Positions 50,415-59,777 of a stretch of DNA of 64,000 nt are shown piece by piece. Location: the NCBI GenBank assembly GCA_902506225.1, contig LR733345.1, forward strand, positions 1,054,001-1,118,000, read 5' to 3'. Origin of the DNA: Faucicola sp902506225. GTDB taxonomy: Bacteria > Pseudomonadota > Gammaproteobacteria > Pseudomonadales > Moraxellaceae. Every line of letters begins with the position of its first letter. The first letter of the stretch is position 1. A program made the position numbers and the translations under genes. The notes below the pieces were generated by a model. The model saw only the letters and a program-made list of their open reading frames with translations. It did no database searches and was not told the DNA's origin.

Positions 50415-51473
50415 TTATTGTTTAGCTTTTGGCGCAGGTTCTACTTGGGCTGCCTGACTAATTAAATCTTGTGGCAGCGTAATGCCAACTTCTTGCGCGT
50501 GTTTTGGGCTAAGGTATAAGTCAAGCTTATTCATCGTGATAGGCTTGATGGTACCCGGTTTTTCGCCTTTTAGGACGCGTCCAACGATTTTACCTGTTTC
50601 GATGCCCAAATTTTTGTAGTTGATACCCATTGCCGCGACTGCACCACGGGCAACGGAGTCAGTATCGGACGCCACTAGAGGGACTTTAATTTCTTTAGCC
50701 GCTTGGTAAAGCGACTCATAGGCGGATACCACGTTGTTGTCAAGTGAGGTATAGATGAGCTGAACTTTACCTTGTAGACCGCGAGTTGCTTGTGGAATAT
50801 CGGTAGTGCGCTGTGCAGGTGCTGCAACGATGCTAATGCCCATCGGTTTAAACTTTGCTTCAAGCGCTTTGAGTACTACTGTTGAGTTGACTTCCCCTGG
50901 GCTGTATACATAACCGACTGATTTGAGATTTGGTACGACTTTTTTCATCAGCTCAATCTGTGGCTCAAGTGGCAACATGTCTGATGCGCCTGTCACGTTG
51001 GTGCCAGAGGCTTCCCAAGATTTTATCAGTTTCGCTTCGACCGGGTCGGTAACTGCAGAGAAAATGACAGGAATTGAGTTGGTCGCTGCAATGACGGATT
51101 GCGCCGATGGGGTAGCAATGGCAACGATGGCATCGGGTTTATCCGCGGCAAATTGTTTGGCAATCTGACCGGCAGTCGCCGTATTGCCTTGGGCTGATTG
51201 GAAATTTACTTTTAGGTTTTGACCTTCTTTAAAGCCTTCGTTGCCAAGCTCTTCAATCACACCTTGACGAACGGCATCTAATGCTGGGTGCTCAACGATT
51301 GCTGTGATAGCAACAGACTTGGTATCGCCTGACGCCGCTGTCGTTGCACTTGCTGTGCTTGCATCAGCTGTTTTATTGTTAGATTGGCTACAACCCATCA
51401 GGCTTGCCATACAAATTCCACCTAGCATCATTGCTTTGGTCAAACGAGAAACACCAAATGTAGCGTTCAACAT
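50415..51473 (-). CDS. ABC transporter substrate-binding lipoprotein (TrpX-like), operon copy
   Basis: 352 residues. A lipoprotein signal peptide ends in the lipobox LMGC. The rest is an ABC_sub_bind domain: AITAIVEHPALDAVRQGVIE, VNFQSAQGNTATAGQIAKQF, DAIVAIATPSAQSV, SVGYVYSPGE. GGAG at 6 bases precedes the ATG. It is paralogous over its length to the protein at 52522-53580. First gene of the ABC operon. Confidence 0.9.
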   Translation of the reverse strand: MLNATFGVSRLTKAMMLGGICMASLMGCSQSNNKTADASTASATTAASGDTKSVAITAIVEHPALDAVRQGVIEELGNEGFKEGQNLKVNFQSAQGNTATAGQIAKQFAADKPDAIVAIATPSAQSVIAATNSIPVIFSAVTDPVEAKLIKSWEASGTNVTGASDMLPLEPQIELMKKVVPNLKSVGYVYSPGEVNSTVVLKALEAKFKPMGISIVAAPAQRTTDIPQATRGLQGKVQLIYTSLDNNVVSAYESLYQAAKEIKVPLVASDTDSVARGAVAAMGINYKNLGIETGKIVGRVLKGEKPGTIKPITMNKLDLYLSPKHAQEVGITLPQDLISQAAQVEPAPKAKQ

Positions 51474-51909
51474 ATATCACTCCAAAAATCCATCCATAGG
51501 ATAACAATTAAAAAGGTAAATCTCAAAAAGGAAAATCTTACAGTTCAATAACAATGTCATACAGCATTGTTAAACATTATTTACATTTTATCAGCTAATT
51601 TTGCAGTCGCATAGCGTTATATGTCTCAGGCAAGTTTGCCAACCATGATTAAAGCTTTGGGTAACTACTTAAAAAGGCATTATCTGATAAATTCCTATAA
51701 CATAAAAATCTGCCTTATTTCGTTAACGTATCATTTTTTAATAATAATTCGCTAAGTCATCAGCTAACTAATAAGTCATAGCGCATTGTTTTTTTAGTAG
51801 AAAGAAAATTATCACGGCATTATCATATTAAGTTACATTTTAATTTCATAATATAGCTTCATACAAAATTACTTATCCAGCGTACATATAAAGGTACAGA
51901 TAAAGGTGT
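51474..51909. other. 436-base divergent intergenic region
   Basis: Strongly AT-rich, between the ABC operon and the CigR-like gene. No ORF, clear promoter pair or hairpin could be supported. It must carry both divergent promoters. Confidence 0.4.
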
Positions 51910-52425
51910 ATGACAATAAAAAAATCGACGTTATTAACTAGCTTACTTTTAGCGGGCTCATTCATGGCTTCATCCACTGTTTTTGCAGATCCTGGTCATG
52001 GTAAAGCTCAATATAAACAAGACAAAAACTGGAAACAGCAACAAAAACACTATAAAGATGACCGCAAAGGAAACCAACGCTACAACACAAAGCATGATAG
52101 AGACCGCGACAGAGGTGATAATCGATACTACGATAGTCGTACGGGTCGCTACCTAACCTACGATCAGTATCGCCAATTGCCCCCAGGTCTACAAAAAAAT
52201 GTCGCACGTGGTAAAGCGGTACCACCAGGCTGGGCAAAAAAACTAGACAGTCGTTATTACACCGTCAAGCGATATAATGACCGTAATGTTTATGTGTTAA
52301 ATAACAATGCTTATCGTCAGGCAAAAGTTATCAGTCGCCCGCGTCCAGGTGAAGTGCGCCTACGTGTTGACAACCGCGTACTTGATGTGCTTGAAGCGAC
52401 ACGTGTTATTTTAAATGTGCTTTAA
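51910..52425 (+). CDS. CigR/RcnB-like periplasmic protein
   Basis: 171 residues. Signal peptide about 1-26 (ending VFA-DPG). The mature N-terminal half is very basic and charged (KDDRKGNQRYNTKHDRDRDR). The motif LPPGLQKNVARGKAVPPGW is that of the CigR/RcnB-type families, whose members are secreted or periplasmic. RcnB affects metal homeostasis and CigR is a Salmonella anti-virulence factor; the role here is unknown. A 19-bp tandem duplication spans the stop codon (52409-52446). A terminator follows. Confidence 0.75.
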   Translation: MTIKKSTLLTSLLLAGSFMASSTVFADPGHGKAQYKQDKNWKQQQKHYKDDRKGNQRYNTKHDRDRDRGDNRYYDSRTGRYLTYDQYRQLPPGLQKNVARGKAVPPGWAKKLDSRYYTVKRYNDRNVYVLNNNAYRQAKVISRPRPGEVRLRVDNRVLDVLEATRVILNVL

Positions 52426-52446
52426 ATTTTTAAATGTGCTTTAAAT
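52409..52446. repeat. 19-bp perfect tandem duplication across a stop codon
   Basis: TTTTAAATGTGCTTTAAAT occurs twice head to tail (52409-52427 and 52428-52446). The first copy contains the stop codon of the CigR-like gene, so the protein end is unchanged. Confidence 0.9.
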
Positions 52447-52477
52447 AAGGCATCATTTTACTGCACAGTTTGAAGAG

Positions 52478-52507
52478 CCCGTCTATTTAATTAGGCGGGT
52501 TTTTTTA
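52478..52507 (+). terminator. intrinsic terminator of the CigR-like gene
   Basis: CCCGTCTA/TAGGCGGG (one G-U pair), 6-base loop, then T8. It is also near the end of the convergent binding-protein gene. Confidence 0.85.
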
Positions 52508-52521
52508 TTTAACCATAGCGA

Positions 52522-53580
52522 TTATTTGTCAATTTTTCGCTCGGGTGTAGTATCAACGTTAATCGCGCCTTTTATTAGTTCAGGATTTAGTGTTAAGCCT
52601 TGGGCTTGTGCATGTTTTGGGCTCACATATAAAGTTAATTGGTTCATCACTTCGGGTTTAACTTGAGTGACAGGTGTACCATCCAAAATTTTGCCTACCA
52701 TTTTGCCTGTGGTACGCCCAAAGTCATAATCATTGACACCGAGTGCTGCCGTAGCGCCGCGGCGGACGCTAAACTCATCGGAGGCGATGATGGGAAGTTT
52801 TAATGCATTGGCTGATTGCACCATTGATTCAAATGCCGACGCCACATTATTGTCCATTGAGGTATAAATCAACTGGGCTTTGCCGCCAAGGCTATTAGTT
52901 GCCATGGCAATATCGGTCGGACGGTTGGCTGGGATATCCACTAAGTTCATGCCACGTTTTGGTAGCGCAATGCTGAGTTTATCTCGCAGCGCCACCGAAT
53001 TCATTTCACCTGCGCTAAACACATAGCCAATGGATTTGGCTGACGGCATGATTTTTTGCATAAAGTCTAGCTGCGGTGCTAACGGTAATTGGCTGGATAA
53101 ACCTGTGATGTTGGGCTGAGTCGGGGTGTTTTGTTGAGTAATGAGCTTGGCAGCCACAGGATCTGACACCGCTGTATAAATAATCGGTATCTCTTTGCTA
53201 GCGGCAGCCAATGACTGGGCAGTAGGGGTGGAGATTGCCACGATGGCATCAGGTTTATCAGCGACAAATTGCTTGGATATTTGTCCTGCCGTTGCCGTAT
53301 TGCCTTGTGCTGACTGAAAATTTACGGTTAGATTTTGCCCTTTTACATACCCTTCAGCAGCCAATTCATCAAGGATACCTTGGCGAATGGCGTCGAGCGA
53401 TGGGTGTGCCACAATCGCAGAAATGGCGATGGTTTTATTGGGTTTTTGGCTGGCAGTGGCTGAGGGTTTGCTAGACGTGTCTGCAGCTTGCGCGGGTGGT
53501 TTCTGAGGTGAGCAGGCGGCTAAAGATAATCCAACAATGGCGCAGATAGCGGATAATTGACCGTGTGTGGTTGACAACAT
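52522..53580 (-). CDS. ABC transporter substrate-binding lipoprotein (TrpX-like), solitary copy
   Basis: 352 residues from ATG 53580 (GGGGA upstream; a TTG four codons earlier is rejected). Lipobox LAAC. Closely parallels the protein at 50415-51473: AISAIVAHPSLDAIRQGILD, VNFQSAQGNTATAGQISKQF, DAIVAISTPTAQSL. It has no permease or ATPase of its own and probably feeds the nearby transporter, perhaps with a different ligand. The CigR-like gene sits between the two paralogues on the opposite strand. Confidence 0.88.
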   Translation of the reverse strand: MLSTTHGQLSAICAIVGLSLAACSPQKPPAQAADTSSKPSATASQKPNKTIAISAIVAHPSLDAIRQGILDELAAEGYVKGQNLTVNFQSAQGNTATAGQISKQFVADKPDAIVAISTPTAQSLAAASKEIPIIYTAVSDPVAAKLITQQNTPTQPNITGLSSQLPLAPQLDFMQKIMPSAKSIGYVFSAGEMNSVALRDKLSIALPKRGMNLVDIPANRPTDIAMATNSLGGKAQLIYTSMDNNVASAFESMVQSANALKLPIIASDEFSVRRGATAALGVNDYDFGRTTGKMVGKILDGTPVTQVKPEVMNQLTLYVSPKHAQAQGLTLNPELIKGAINVDTTPERKIDK

Positions 53581-54013
53581 AGTATTCCCCAATAATCAAA
53601 CTTGTTTTGTGAGTCGAGTATATCATTTCAATGTACTAGTTTACTATAACATAAATAAAAGTTTGCGACCATGGCTAAGTGTTTATGGATTAGAAGGTTT
53701 TATAAACGCTTTGCTAAATACTAACTTATTAACAAAACCTGTCATGAATACCACCATATGATTATGCTTAATTACATAAAGTCCTTAATTGAAACATAAA
53801 GTATAAATATTATTGAATATTTCATGAAATTGTCATAATAAAATGGTATGAAAATCTCTCGATATCTTTTAGAATAGAACTTCTACTCGCAGCATTATTT
53901 ATCTTTTTTAAACGATTCGTTGCAGCGTTGATTAAGTTAAACATGTTTGTGCTTAGTAAAGGTAAATGATTCACAGATGGAATCATCGTACACTAACTCA
54001 ACAAGGAGGCTAT
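53581..54013. other. 433-base divergent intergenic region
   Basis: AT-rich. A 12-bp perfect palindrome ATTTCATGAAAT (53819-53830) lies in a TTGAAT-17-TAATAA promoter-like arrangement, a possible operator. No ORF is supported until the small gene at 54014. Confidence 0.4.
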
Positions 54014-54175
54014 ATGAACTCATCAAATTTGATGGCAGGCGTATTAGTAGTTGGTGCTATTCTACCTTCGGCTGAAGCACCCCATTATTGCCAATATAAT
54101 AAGGCAGCTAATCCCGTTAGAGCCAATCGAAAATCTATACCCGTTCGCATCAGCGTGAGTAAAGGCGAACGCTAA
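54014..54175 (+). CDS. 53-aa small secreted or membrane protein, unknown
   Basis: The ATG at 54014 has a perfect AGGAGG 4 bases upstream, and a strong terminator ends the unit at 54219-54252, so this looks like a true small gene. The product starts MNSSNLMAGVLVVGAILPSA, a hydrophobic segment that could be a signal peptide or membrane helix. It continues with a basic, Cys-containing tail (HYCQYNK, NRKSIPVRISVSKGER). I do not recognise the family. A longer frame from 53966 runs through the ribosome-binding site and is rejected. Confidence 0.6.
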   Translation: MNSSNLMAGVLVVGAILPSAEAPHYCQYNKAANPVRANRKSIPVRISVSKGER

Positions 54176-54218
54176 TCGTGTAACATTATTGATTTTTTGA
54201 TATTTAGGATAGCTTAAT

Positions 54219-54252
54219 AAAAAAACCGCTGATGATTACCAGCGGTTTTTTT
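54219..54252. terminator. bidirectional terminator
   Basis: AAAAAAACCGCTG/CAGCGGTTTTTTT, 8-base loop, between the small gene and the convergent metG. A second 9-bp hairpin ATTTTGACA/TGTCAAAAT at 54255-54279 adjoins it on the metG side. Confidence 0.9.
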
Positions 54253-54315
54253 ATATTTTGACAAAGAATGTGTCAAAATATTTCAAATTATAGCCGTCAA
54301 CCGCAGTTAAGCCCA

Positions 54316-56427
54316 TTAAGCAAGGGTGGCACCCGCAGGGATATGGTCATCTAAAGTAACCACCGTCAATTGACCGGCTTTTTCAGCCGATAAAATCATA
54401 CCTTCAGAAATACCAAACTTCATTTTTCGTGGCGCAAGGTTGGTGACGCAGACCACAGTTTTGCCCACCAATTGTTCAGGGTTATAGAATTTGGCGATAC
54501 CGCTAAACACATTACGCGTTTTCACATTGCCCTGCGCATCCGTTTCACCCACATCTAGGGTAAATTGCAGCAATTTATCTGCACCTTCTACGTTATTGCA
54601 GGCTAGTACTTTTGCTACCGTCATCGTGACTTTGGCGAAATCATCGATACCAATCAATGCGGTAGCATCAGTGGGTTGTTCGCTAGCGGTGGCTTTGGTT
54701 TTGCTCGCGTCCCCTTGCCCATTTGCGGCTTGATTGGCGATAGCAGGCTGTTTGTTTAAATCTTCTTTTGAGCTATCCACCATCGCAGCCACTTTATCTT
54801 TGTCAACACGCTGCATCAATGGGGTAAAGGCGTTGATGGTATGCCCAACCAATAACGCATGACGGCTATCAAAGTCTAGGCTGTCAACATTAAGAAAAAT
54901 TCGTGCTTTTTCACACATCAATGGTAATACAGGGGCAAGATAAACCACCAATTGACGGAAGATATTAAGCGCGACGGTACACACCGCTTGTACTTCAGCT
55001 TGTTGACCGTCTACTTTGTTGAGTGCCCACGGTTTTTTGTCATCGATGTACTCATTGGCTTTGTCTGCGCACGCCATAATCAAACGCATGGCTTTGCTAA
55101 ATTCGCGCGCTTCATAGGCTTTTGCAATTTCGTCACCTGCATCGATGATTTGTTGTACCAGTGCAGGCTCGGCAATTTCTAGTGCCAACTTGCCGCCATG
55201 ATTTTTGTGGATAAAACCAGCACAGCGGCTAGCGATATTGACGACTTTACCCACCAAGTCTGAATTGACTTTTTGCATGAAGTCTTCAAGATCCAGATTG
55301 ATATCTTCGACACTGGCTGATAATTTGCTAGCAAAGTAGTAACGCAAGTATTCAGGGTCAAGGTTTTGTAAGTAGGTATCGGCTTTGATAAAGGTGCCGC
55401 GAGATTTACTCATTTTCTCGCCATTGACAGTCAAGAAGCCATGCGCGTTGATGGCAGTGGGGGTTCTAAATCCTGCGCCTTCAAGCATCGCTGGCCAAAA
55501 CAGCGCGTGGAAATACACAATATCTTTACCGATAAAGTGATAGACTTCGGTGTTGTTATGATTTTCTTTTGACCAATACTCATCAAAATTTAAGCCTAAC
55601 TGCGCACCTTGTTGGTCACACAAGTTTTTGAAACTTGCCATATAACCGACAGGCGCATCCAGCCACACATAAAAATACTTGTCTGGTTCACTGGCTGGGG
55701 TGTTAGGGATTTTAAAGCCAAAATACGGCGCATCGCGGCTAATATCCCAGTTGGCAAGACCTGCATCAAACCATTCTTGTAATTTGTTGGCGATAGAGGT
55801 CTGCAGGCGACCTTCTTTACGCGTCCAATTTTGCAAAAATTCGCTAAAGTTTGGCAGGTTAAAGAAATAATGGATGGATGATTTTAAAATAGGCGTTGCA
55901 CCTGAAAGCGTTGAGTAAGGATTTTTGAGTTCGGTGGCATTGTAGGTCGTGCCGCAGACTTCGCAGTTGTCGCCGTATTGGTCTTTTGCGCCGCATTTTG
56001 GGCATTCGCCTTTGACAAAACGGTCTGCCAAAAACAAGCCTTTTTCTGGGTCATACAGCTGTTCAACTGCTTTGTGCGAGATATGCCCGTTTTCATACAA
56101 GCGATTATAAATCAGCTGTGAGTAATGCTCATTCTCTGGGCTATGGGTTGAGTAGTAGTTGTCATAATCAATTAAAAATCCCGCAAAGTCTTTTTCATGC
56201 GAGGCTTTGACATCAGCAATAAAACTCTCAGGGCTAACACCTATCTCTTCAGCTTTCATCATGATAGCAGTGCCGTGGGCATCATCAGCGCAGACATAAG
56301 TGACCCGATGCCCCATCGCTTTCATGGCACGCACCCAAATGTCGGTTTGTATATGTTCAAGCAAATGTCCAAGATGAATAAAACCGTTAGCATACGGCAG
56401 GGCGCTAGTAACTAAAATTTTTCTCAC
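54316..56427 (-). CDS. metG: methionyl-tRNA synthetase
   Basis: 703 residues, class I synthetase, long form. HIGH motif is HLGH, the zinc module has CPKCGAKDQYGDNCEVC, and KMSKS is intact (KMSKSRGTF). A C-terminal tRNA-binding (Trbp111-like) domain covers about 595-703 (DFAKVTMTVAKVLACNNVEG, SGIAKFYNPEQLVGK). A low-complexity linker (about 555-595) joins it. Divergent from apbC, a common arrangement. Confidence 0.96.
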   Translation of the reverse strand: MRKILVTSALPYANGFIHLGHLLEHIQTDIWVRAMKAMGHRVTYVCADDAHGTAIMMKAEEIGVSPESFIADVKASHEKDFAGFLIDYDNYYSTHSPENEHYSQLIYNRLYENGHISHKAVEQLYDPEKGLFLADRFVKGECPKCGAKDQYGDNCEVCGTTYNATELKNPYSTLSGATPILKSSIHYFFNLPNFSEFLQNWTRKEGRLQTSIANKLQEWFDAGLANWDISRDAPYFGFKIPNTPASEPDKYFYVWLDAPVGYMASFKNLCDQQGAQLGLNFDEYWSKENHNNTEVYHFIGKDIVYFHALFWPAMLEGAGFRTPTAINAHGFLTVNGEKMSKSRGTFIKADTYLQNLDPEYLRYYFASKLSASVEDINLDLEDFMQKVNSDLVGKVVNIASRCAGFIHKNHGGKLALEIAEPALVQQIIDAGDEIAKAYEAREFSKAMRLIMACADKANEYIDDKKPWALNKVDGQQAEVQAVCTVALNIFRQLVVYLAPVLPLMCEKARIFLNVDSLDFDSRHALLVGHTINAFTPLMQRVDKDKVAAMVDSSKEDLNKQPAIANQAANGQGDASKTKATASEQPTDATALIGIDDFAKVTMTVAKVLACNNVEGADKLLQFTLDVGETDAQGNVKTRNVFSGIAKFYNPEQLVGKTVVCVTNLAPRKMKFGISEGMILSAEKAGQLTVVTLDDHIPAGATLA

Positions 56428-56639
56428 AATACACCTGTTATTGATTTGTTTAAAAAAATGTCATTATTGCTGTATGATAGCTTAAATCGCATCATTTCCC
56501 AACCAATGGGCATCAATCAAACAAGAAAAATTACTTTTCACACAGATATGTTCAATCTGTCTCTGTGAAAATTGGCAATGAACCCCACTTAACAGGGGTT
56601 AAAATCGTTAAAATAACAACATTGGGGTAAGCAACTATC

Positions 56640-57866
56640 ATGTTCAACTTTATCAAACCAAAAACCGTGGCTACAGTGGATGAGTCCACGCTTAATCAGT
56701 TATTTGATGAATATCACGTCAATCACCAGCCAATTCGCCAGTATGTCAAAGGGTTTAAACAGCAAGGTAATAGTCTGACATTGGATTTGCGCTTGCCCGA
56801 TGACTGCAATCCTGAAAAAATCCATCATGATTTGAGCCAAAAGCTGCATATCCATGGGGTCAGTGAGGTGAATATGAATATTACCTTGTTTGACAGCACT
56901 ACTGCACCAAAACCTACGACCAAAGGCAGTGGCTCAACCCTACCCAAAACCACCAATGCCATGCCACCTGTCACTCAGGCCGCGCCACAAAGTGACAAAT
57001 TAGTCACAGAAACCCCTGAACCTGCGATTGCCAAAAAAGCCACTACCCAAGCAGAATTAACACCGCATCCACGCATCGAGCATATTATTGTGGTGGCTTC
57101 GGGTAAAGGCGGCGTTGGCAAATCGACTACGACAGTGAATATCGCCTTGGCGCTGCAAAAACTGGGCAAACGCGTGGGCGTGCTCGATGCAGATATCTAT
57201 GGCCCGAGTATTCCAAGTATGCTTGGCGTGGCAGGTCAGCAGCCGCAGCTTGAGCATGAGCAGTTTGTACCGATTGCGGCGCAAGGTATGCCGATGCTAT
57301 CCATCGGTAGCTTGTTGAGCGATGACACTACCCCGATTGCTTGGCGCGGTGCCAAAGCCACAGGCGCACTGATGCAACTTTACAACCAAACCAACTGGCC
57401 AAATCTTGATTATTTGGTGATTGATATGCCACCTGGAACGGGGGATATCCAGTTGACGCTTGCTCAGCGTATTCCTGTGACCGGTGCGGTGATTGTGACC
57501 ACACCGCAGCATATCGCCTTGCTAGATGCGCAAAAAGGCATCGAGATGTTCCGCAAAACCCATATCCCTGTGCTCGGCGTGGTAGAAAATATGGCGCTGC
57601 ATACTTGTAGTAGCTGTGGGCATACCGAAGCGATTTTTGGCGAAGGCGGCGGGGATAAAATGGCAGCACAGTATCAAGTGCCACTACTGGGGCAATTACC
57701 ACTGGCAAAAGGCATCCGCGAGCAAGCCGATAAAGGAGAGCCGTCCGTCATTGCCAATCAAGGCGCAGGCGATGAATTTGCCGACTATTATCTCAATATC
57801 GCTAAAAATATCGAAGCCAATATCGCCAAATTTGCCAAACCACATGATAATAATCGGATTTTTTAG
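56640..57866 (+). CDS. apbC: Mrp/ApbC-type iron-sulfur carrier ATPase
   Basis: 408 residues. A short N-terminal DUF59-like part (about 12-85) and a Pro/Thr-rich linker (to about 140) precede the deviant P-loop VASGKGGVGKSTTTVN. DADIYGPSIPSML, DYLVIDMPPGTGD and the cluster-binding CSSCG are present. ApbC carries Fe-S clusters to target proteins. It is a single gene divergent from metG. Confidence 0.94.
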   Translation: MFNFIKPKTVATVDESTLNQLFDEYHVNHQPIRQYVKGFKQQGNSLTLDLRLPDDCNPEKIHHDLSQKLHIHGVSEVNMNITLFDSTTAPKPTTKGSGSTLPKTTNAMPPVTQAAPQSDKLVTETPEPAIAKKATTQAELTPHPRIEHIIVVASGKGGVGKSTTTVNIALALQKLGKRVGVLDADIYGPSIPSMLGVAGQQPQLEHEQFVPIAAQGMPMLSIGSLLSDDTTPIAWRGAKATGALMQLYNQTNWPNLDYLVIDMPPGTGDIQLTLAQRIPVTGAVIVTTPQHIALLDAQKGIEMFRKTHIPVLGVVENMALHTCSSCGHTEAIFGEGGGDKMAAQYQVPLLGQLPLAKGIREQADKGEPSVIANQGAGDEFADYYLNIAKNIEANIAKFAKPHDNNRIF

Positions 57867-57900
57867 CGCGATTTGACAGTCAAAGAATATGTGTTAAATA

Positions 57901-57929
57901 AACCTGTTTGGGCAGCATACAAACAGGTT
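57901..57929. terminator. hairpin between apbC and the LD-carboxypeptidase gene
   Basis: A perfect 10-bp stem AACCTGTTTG/CAAACAGGTT with a 9-base loop and short T/A runs on both sides, between convergent genes. Confidence 0.6.
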
Positions 57930-57969
57930 TTAACTAACATACATAAGACTCCGCTAGACCAATGATACT

Positions 57970-59304
57970 TTAGACGAATAATTTAGTTAAGTCCAAATTG
58001 CCAAAGTTTGCATCGGTTTTAAGATGATAAAACTGGTTGAATGTCGCTTGATAGCCACTACCCACATTGTCAAGCGTGACAGGCACACCGAGCGGAAAAT
58101 TAATGCGTCTTGCCACGTGCCCAAAGGGAAAATCGGTGTAGATGGGTCGCCCTGTCGCTTGTTGGATGGTACGGATGACGGTATCAAAGGTGTAATCGCC
58201 ATTGTAAGCATCACTGATGCCGCTAAAATTAAATTTGCCCAGCACAATCGCTTGCTGTTTTGCCACAATACCTGATAACACCAAGGTTTGTAACATACGC
58301 TCGATACGGTACGGCTGCTCACCGGTATCTTCCAAAAACAAAATCCCGTTGTCGACAGCTGGCATATACGGCGTGCCCACCATTGCAGATAACACACTAA
58401 GATTACCGCCCCATAAGATGCCTTTTATCGGCTTAGCCAAGGGACGCGCAGTGTCACGATAAAGCTGAGTTTCTGGCACTTGGATACGCAGCTGGTTTTG
58501 GGTACAAAGGTTGATAAAACTTTGGATGGTATCAGTATTCACCTCTGTTTTGCCAAAGTCACTACTGAGCATTGCCCCTGCCACATAGGGGAGATGACCT
58601 TTGGCGTACATGGCAAGCTGCAAGGCAGTAAAATCACTAAATCCCATCAGCAGTGTGCCACGCTCTTTGAGTTTTTGCGTCAGCGTTCGCCACTGCTGAT
58701 CACTTAGTTTGTTGAGCAAACGCATCGCGCCATAGCCGCCGCGCACGCCGAGTAATATCTTAGGCAATTGGTGTAAAGGTTGATTGAGTAACGCGGTAAT
58801 ATCGCCCAATCGCTCACTGTCTGAACCTGCAAAGCGCAAATAACGTCGGCTAATCACTTCTGGATTGTCGATATAAAATCCCGCTTGGGTGAGTCGGTGA
58901 ATCGCCAGTAAGTTACGCTGTTCATCACTACCAAATCCCGATGGCGCTACCAAATGGAGGTGGACACCGCGACCTTTGAGGGCTTCACAATTGGCTTTGA
59001 TGGTCGCAAAGTCCCATTGGGGCCATTGGGGCCATTGGGGATTGATGGGCACTGTTTCCATGGGCGTATTGCCATTGGGCATAGCGCTTGGCTCGCCAAA
59101 AGCCATGTTATTAGGGTCATTGTTTGACCCATACCGCTGTGAAGGTTGGCTAATCACTTGCCCGCCTATTGTCAAATCTGCTTTTGCACCCGTTACCGTC
59201 GCTGCCGATAGCGCTATGCCTGTTTTTAGCAGTCGGCGCCGCGTCAAGCCAGCCAAGTGGGTGGCAGTCATGTGGGCGTGAGTATTCGCCATTTTTTGAG
59301 ACAT
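57970..59304 (-). CDS. ldcA: LD-carboxypeptidase (muramoyltetrapeptide carboxypeptidase)
   Basis: 444 residues from ATG 59304. LdcA trims the terminal D-Ala from tetrapeptides during murein recycling. The serine nucleophile motif is GFSDFTAL, and the Glu and His of the triad lie in FLEDTGE and FPFGHV. The N-terminus has a Tat-like signal (TRRRLLKTGIALSAA), implying export; many LdcA are cytosolic. A PQW triplet is repeated three times near residue 95 through a 9-bp tandem repeat (59014-59040). The start is uncertain among several nearby ATGs. Confidence 0.87.
   Translation of the reverse strand: MSQKMANTHAHMTATHLAGLTRRRLLKTGIALSAATVTGAKADLTIGGQVISQPSQRYGSNNDPNNMAFGEPSAMPNGNTPMETVPINPQWPQWPQWDFATIKANCEALKGRGVHLHLVAPSGFGSDEQRNLLAIHRLTQAGFYIDNPEVISRRYLRFAGSDSERLGDITALLNQPLHQLPKILLGVRGGYGAMRLLNKLSDQQWRTLTQKLKERGTLLMGFSDFTALQLAMYAKGHLPYVAGAMLSSDFGKTEVNTDTIQSFINLCTQNQLRIQVPETQLYRDTARPLAKPIKGILWGGNLSVLSAMVGTPYMPAVDNGILFLEDTGEQPYRIERMLQTLVLSGIVAKQQAIVLGKFNFSGISDAYNGDYTFDTVIRTIQQATGRPIYTDFPFGHVARRINFPLGVPVTLDNVGSGYQATFNQFYHLKTDANFGNLDLTKLFV
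59014..59040. repeat. three perfect 9-bp repeats inside ldcA
   Basis: CCATTGGGG three times head to tail, in frame, coding PQW repeats. Copy-number change would not break the frame. Confidence 0.9.
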
Positions 59305-59364
59305 TTTATTATCCAAACAAATTCATCGACTTACAAAAATCATGGTTCAACTAATCGGGTATAT

Positions 59365-59652
59365 TTAATCAGGTATATTCATCTTGTTGTTGGTATCTGC
59401 CGAGATACCATAGTAAAAAACCCCTGTCGCCACCAAACTCGATACCAACACAAACATCATATCAAGCGCAGCTTTGTGCATAACATATAAATTCAATAGC
59501 GCAAAGACCACGAGCGCGACCACAAAAAAAATCGCCGCGTATTGCCATTTTTTATCATTTGGGAGGGTTGTGCCTTTATATCGAAAGTGACGGATACTAA
59601 AGCCACTAGTGTATGCCACCAAGCCCAGCACTAACCATGCAAAAAAATTCAT
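59365..59652 (-). CDS. small membrane protein, 95 aa
   Basis: Three predicted membrane segments (about 1-20, 38-60 and 65-85). Not recognised. GAGA precedes the ATG. It lies 60 bases upstream of ldcA on the same strand and could be cotranscribed with it. The 125 bases before it contain a 15-bp direct repeat CATCAAATCAAGCAG at 59711 and 59751. Confidence 0.6.
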   Translation of the reverse strand: MNFFAWLVLGLVAYTSGFSIRHFRYKGTTLPNDKKWQYAAIFFVVALVVFALLNLYVMHKAALDMMFVLVSSLVATGVFYYGISADTNNKMNIPD

Positions 59653-59777
59653 CGCTTATTCTCTATCAATCGTTTGGGGTTAAAATTTGGATGAGATATA
59701 TTAACTCAAGCATCAAATCAAGCAGAAGACCAAGCTCATCAAGTCGAGCTCATCAAATCAAGCAGCAACGCAGGTGA

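Noticed and set aside
53966..54013. Longer 69-aa form of the small protein
   Set aside because: The extra codons run through the perfect ribosome-binding site of ATG 54014.
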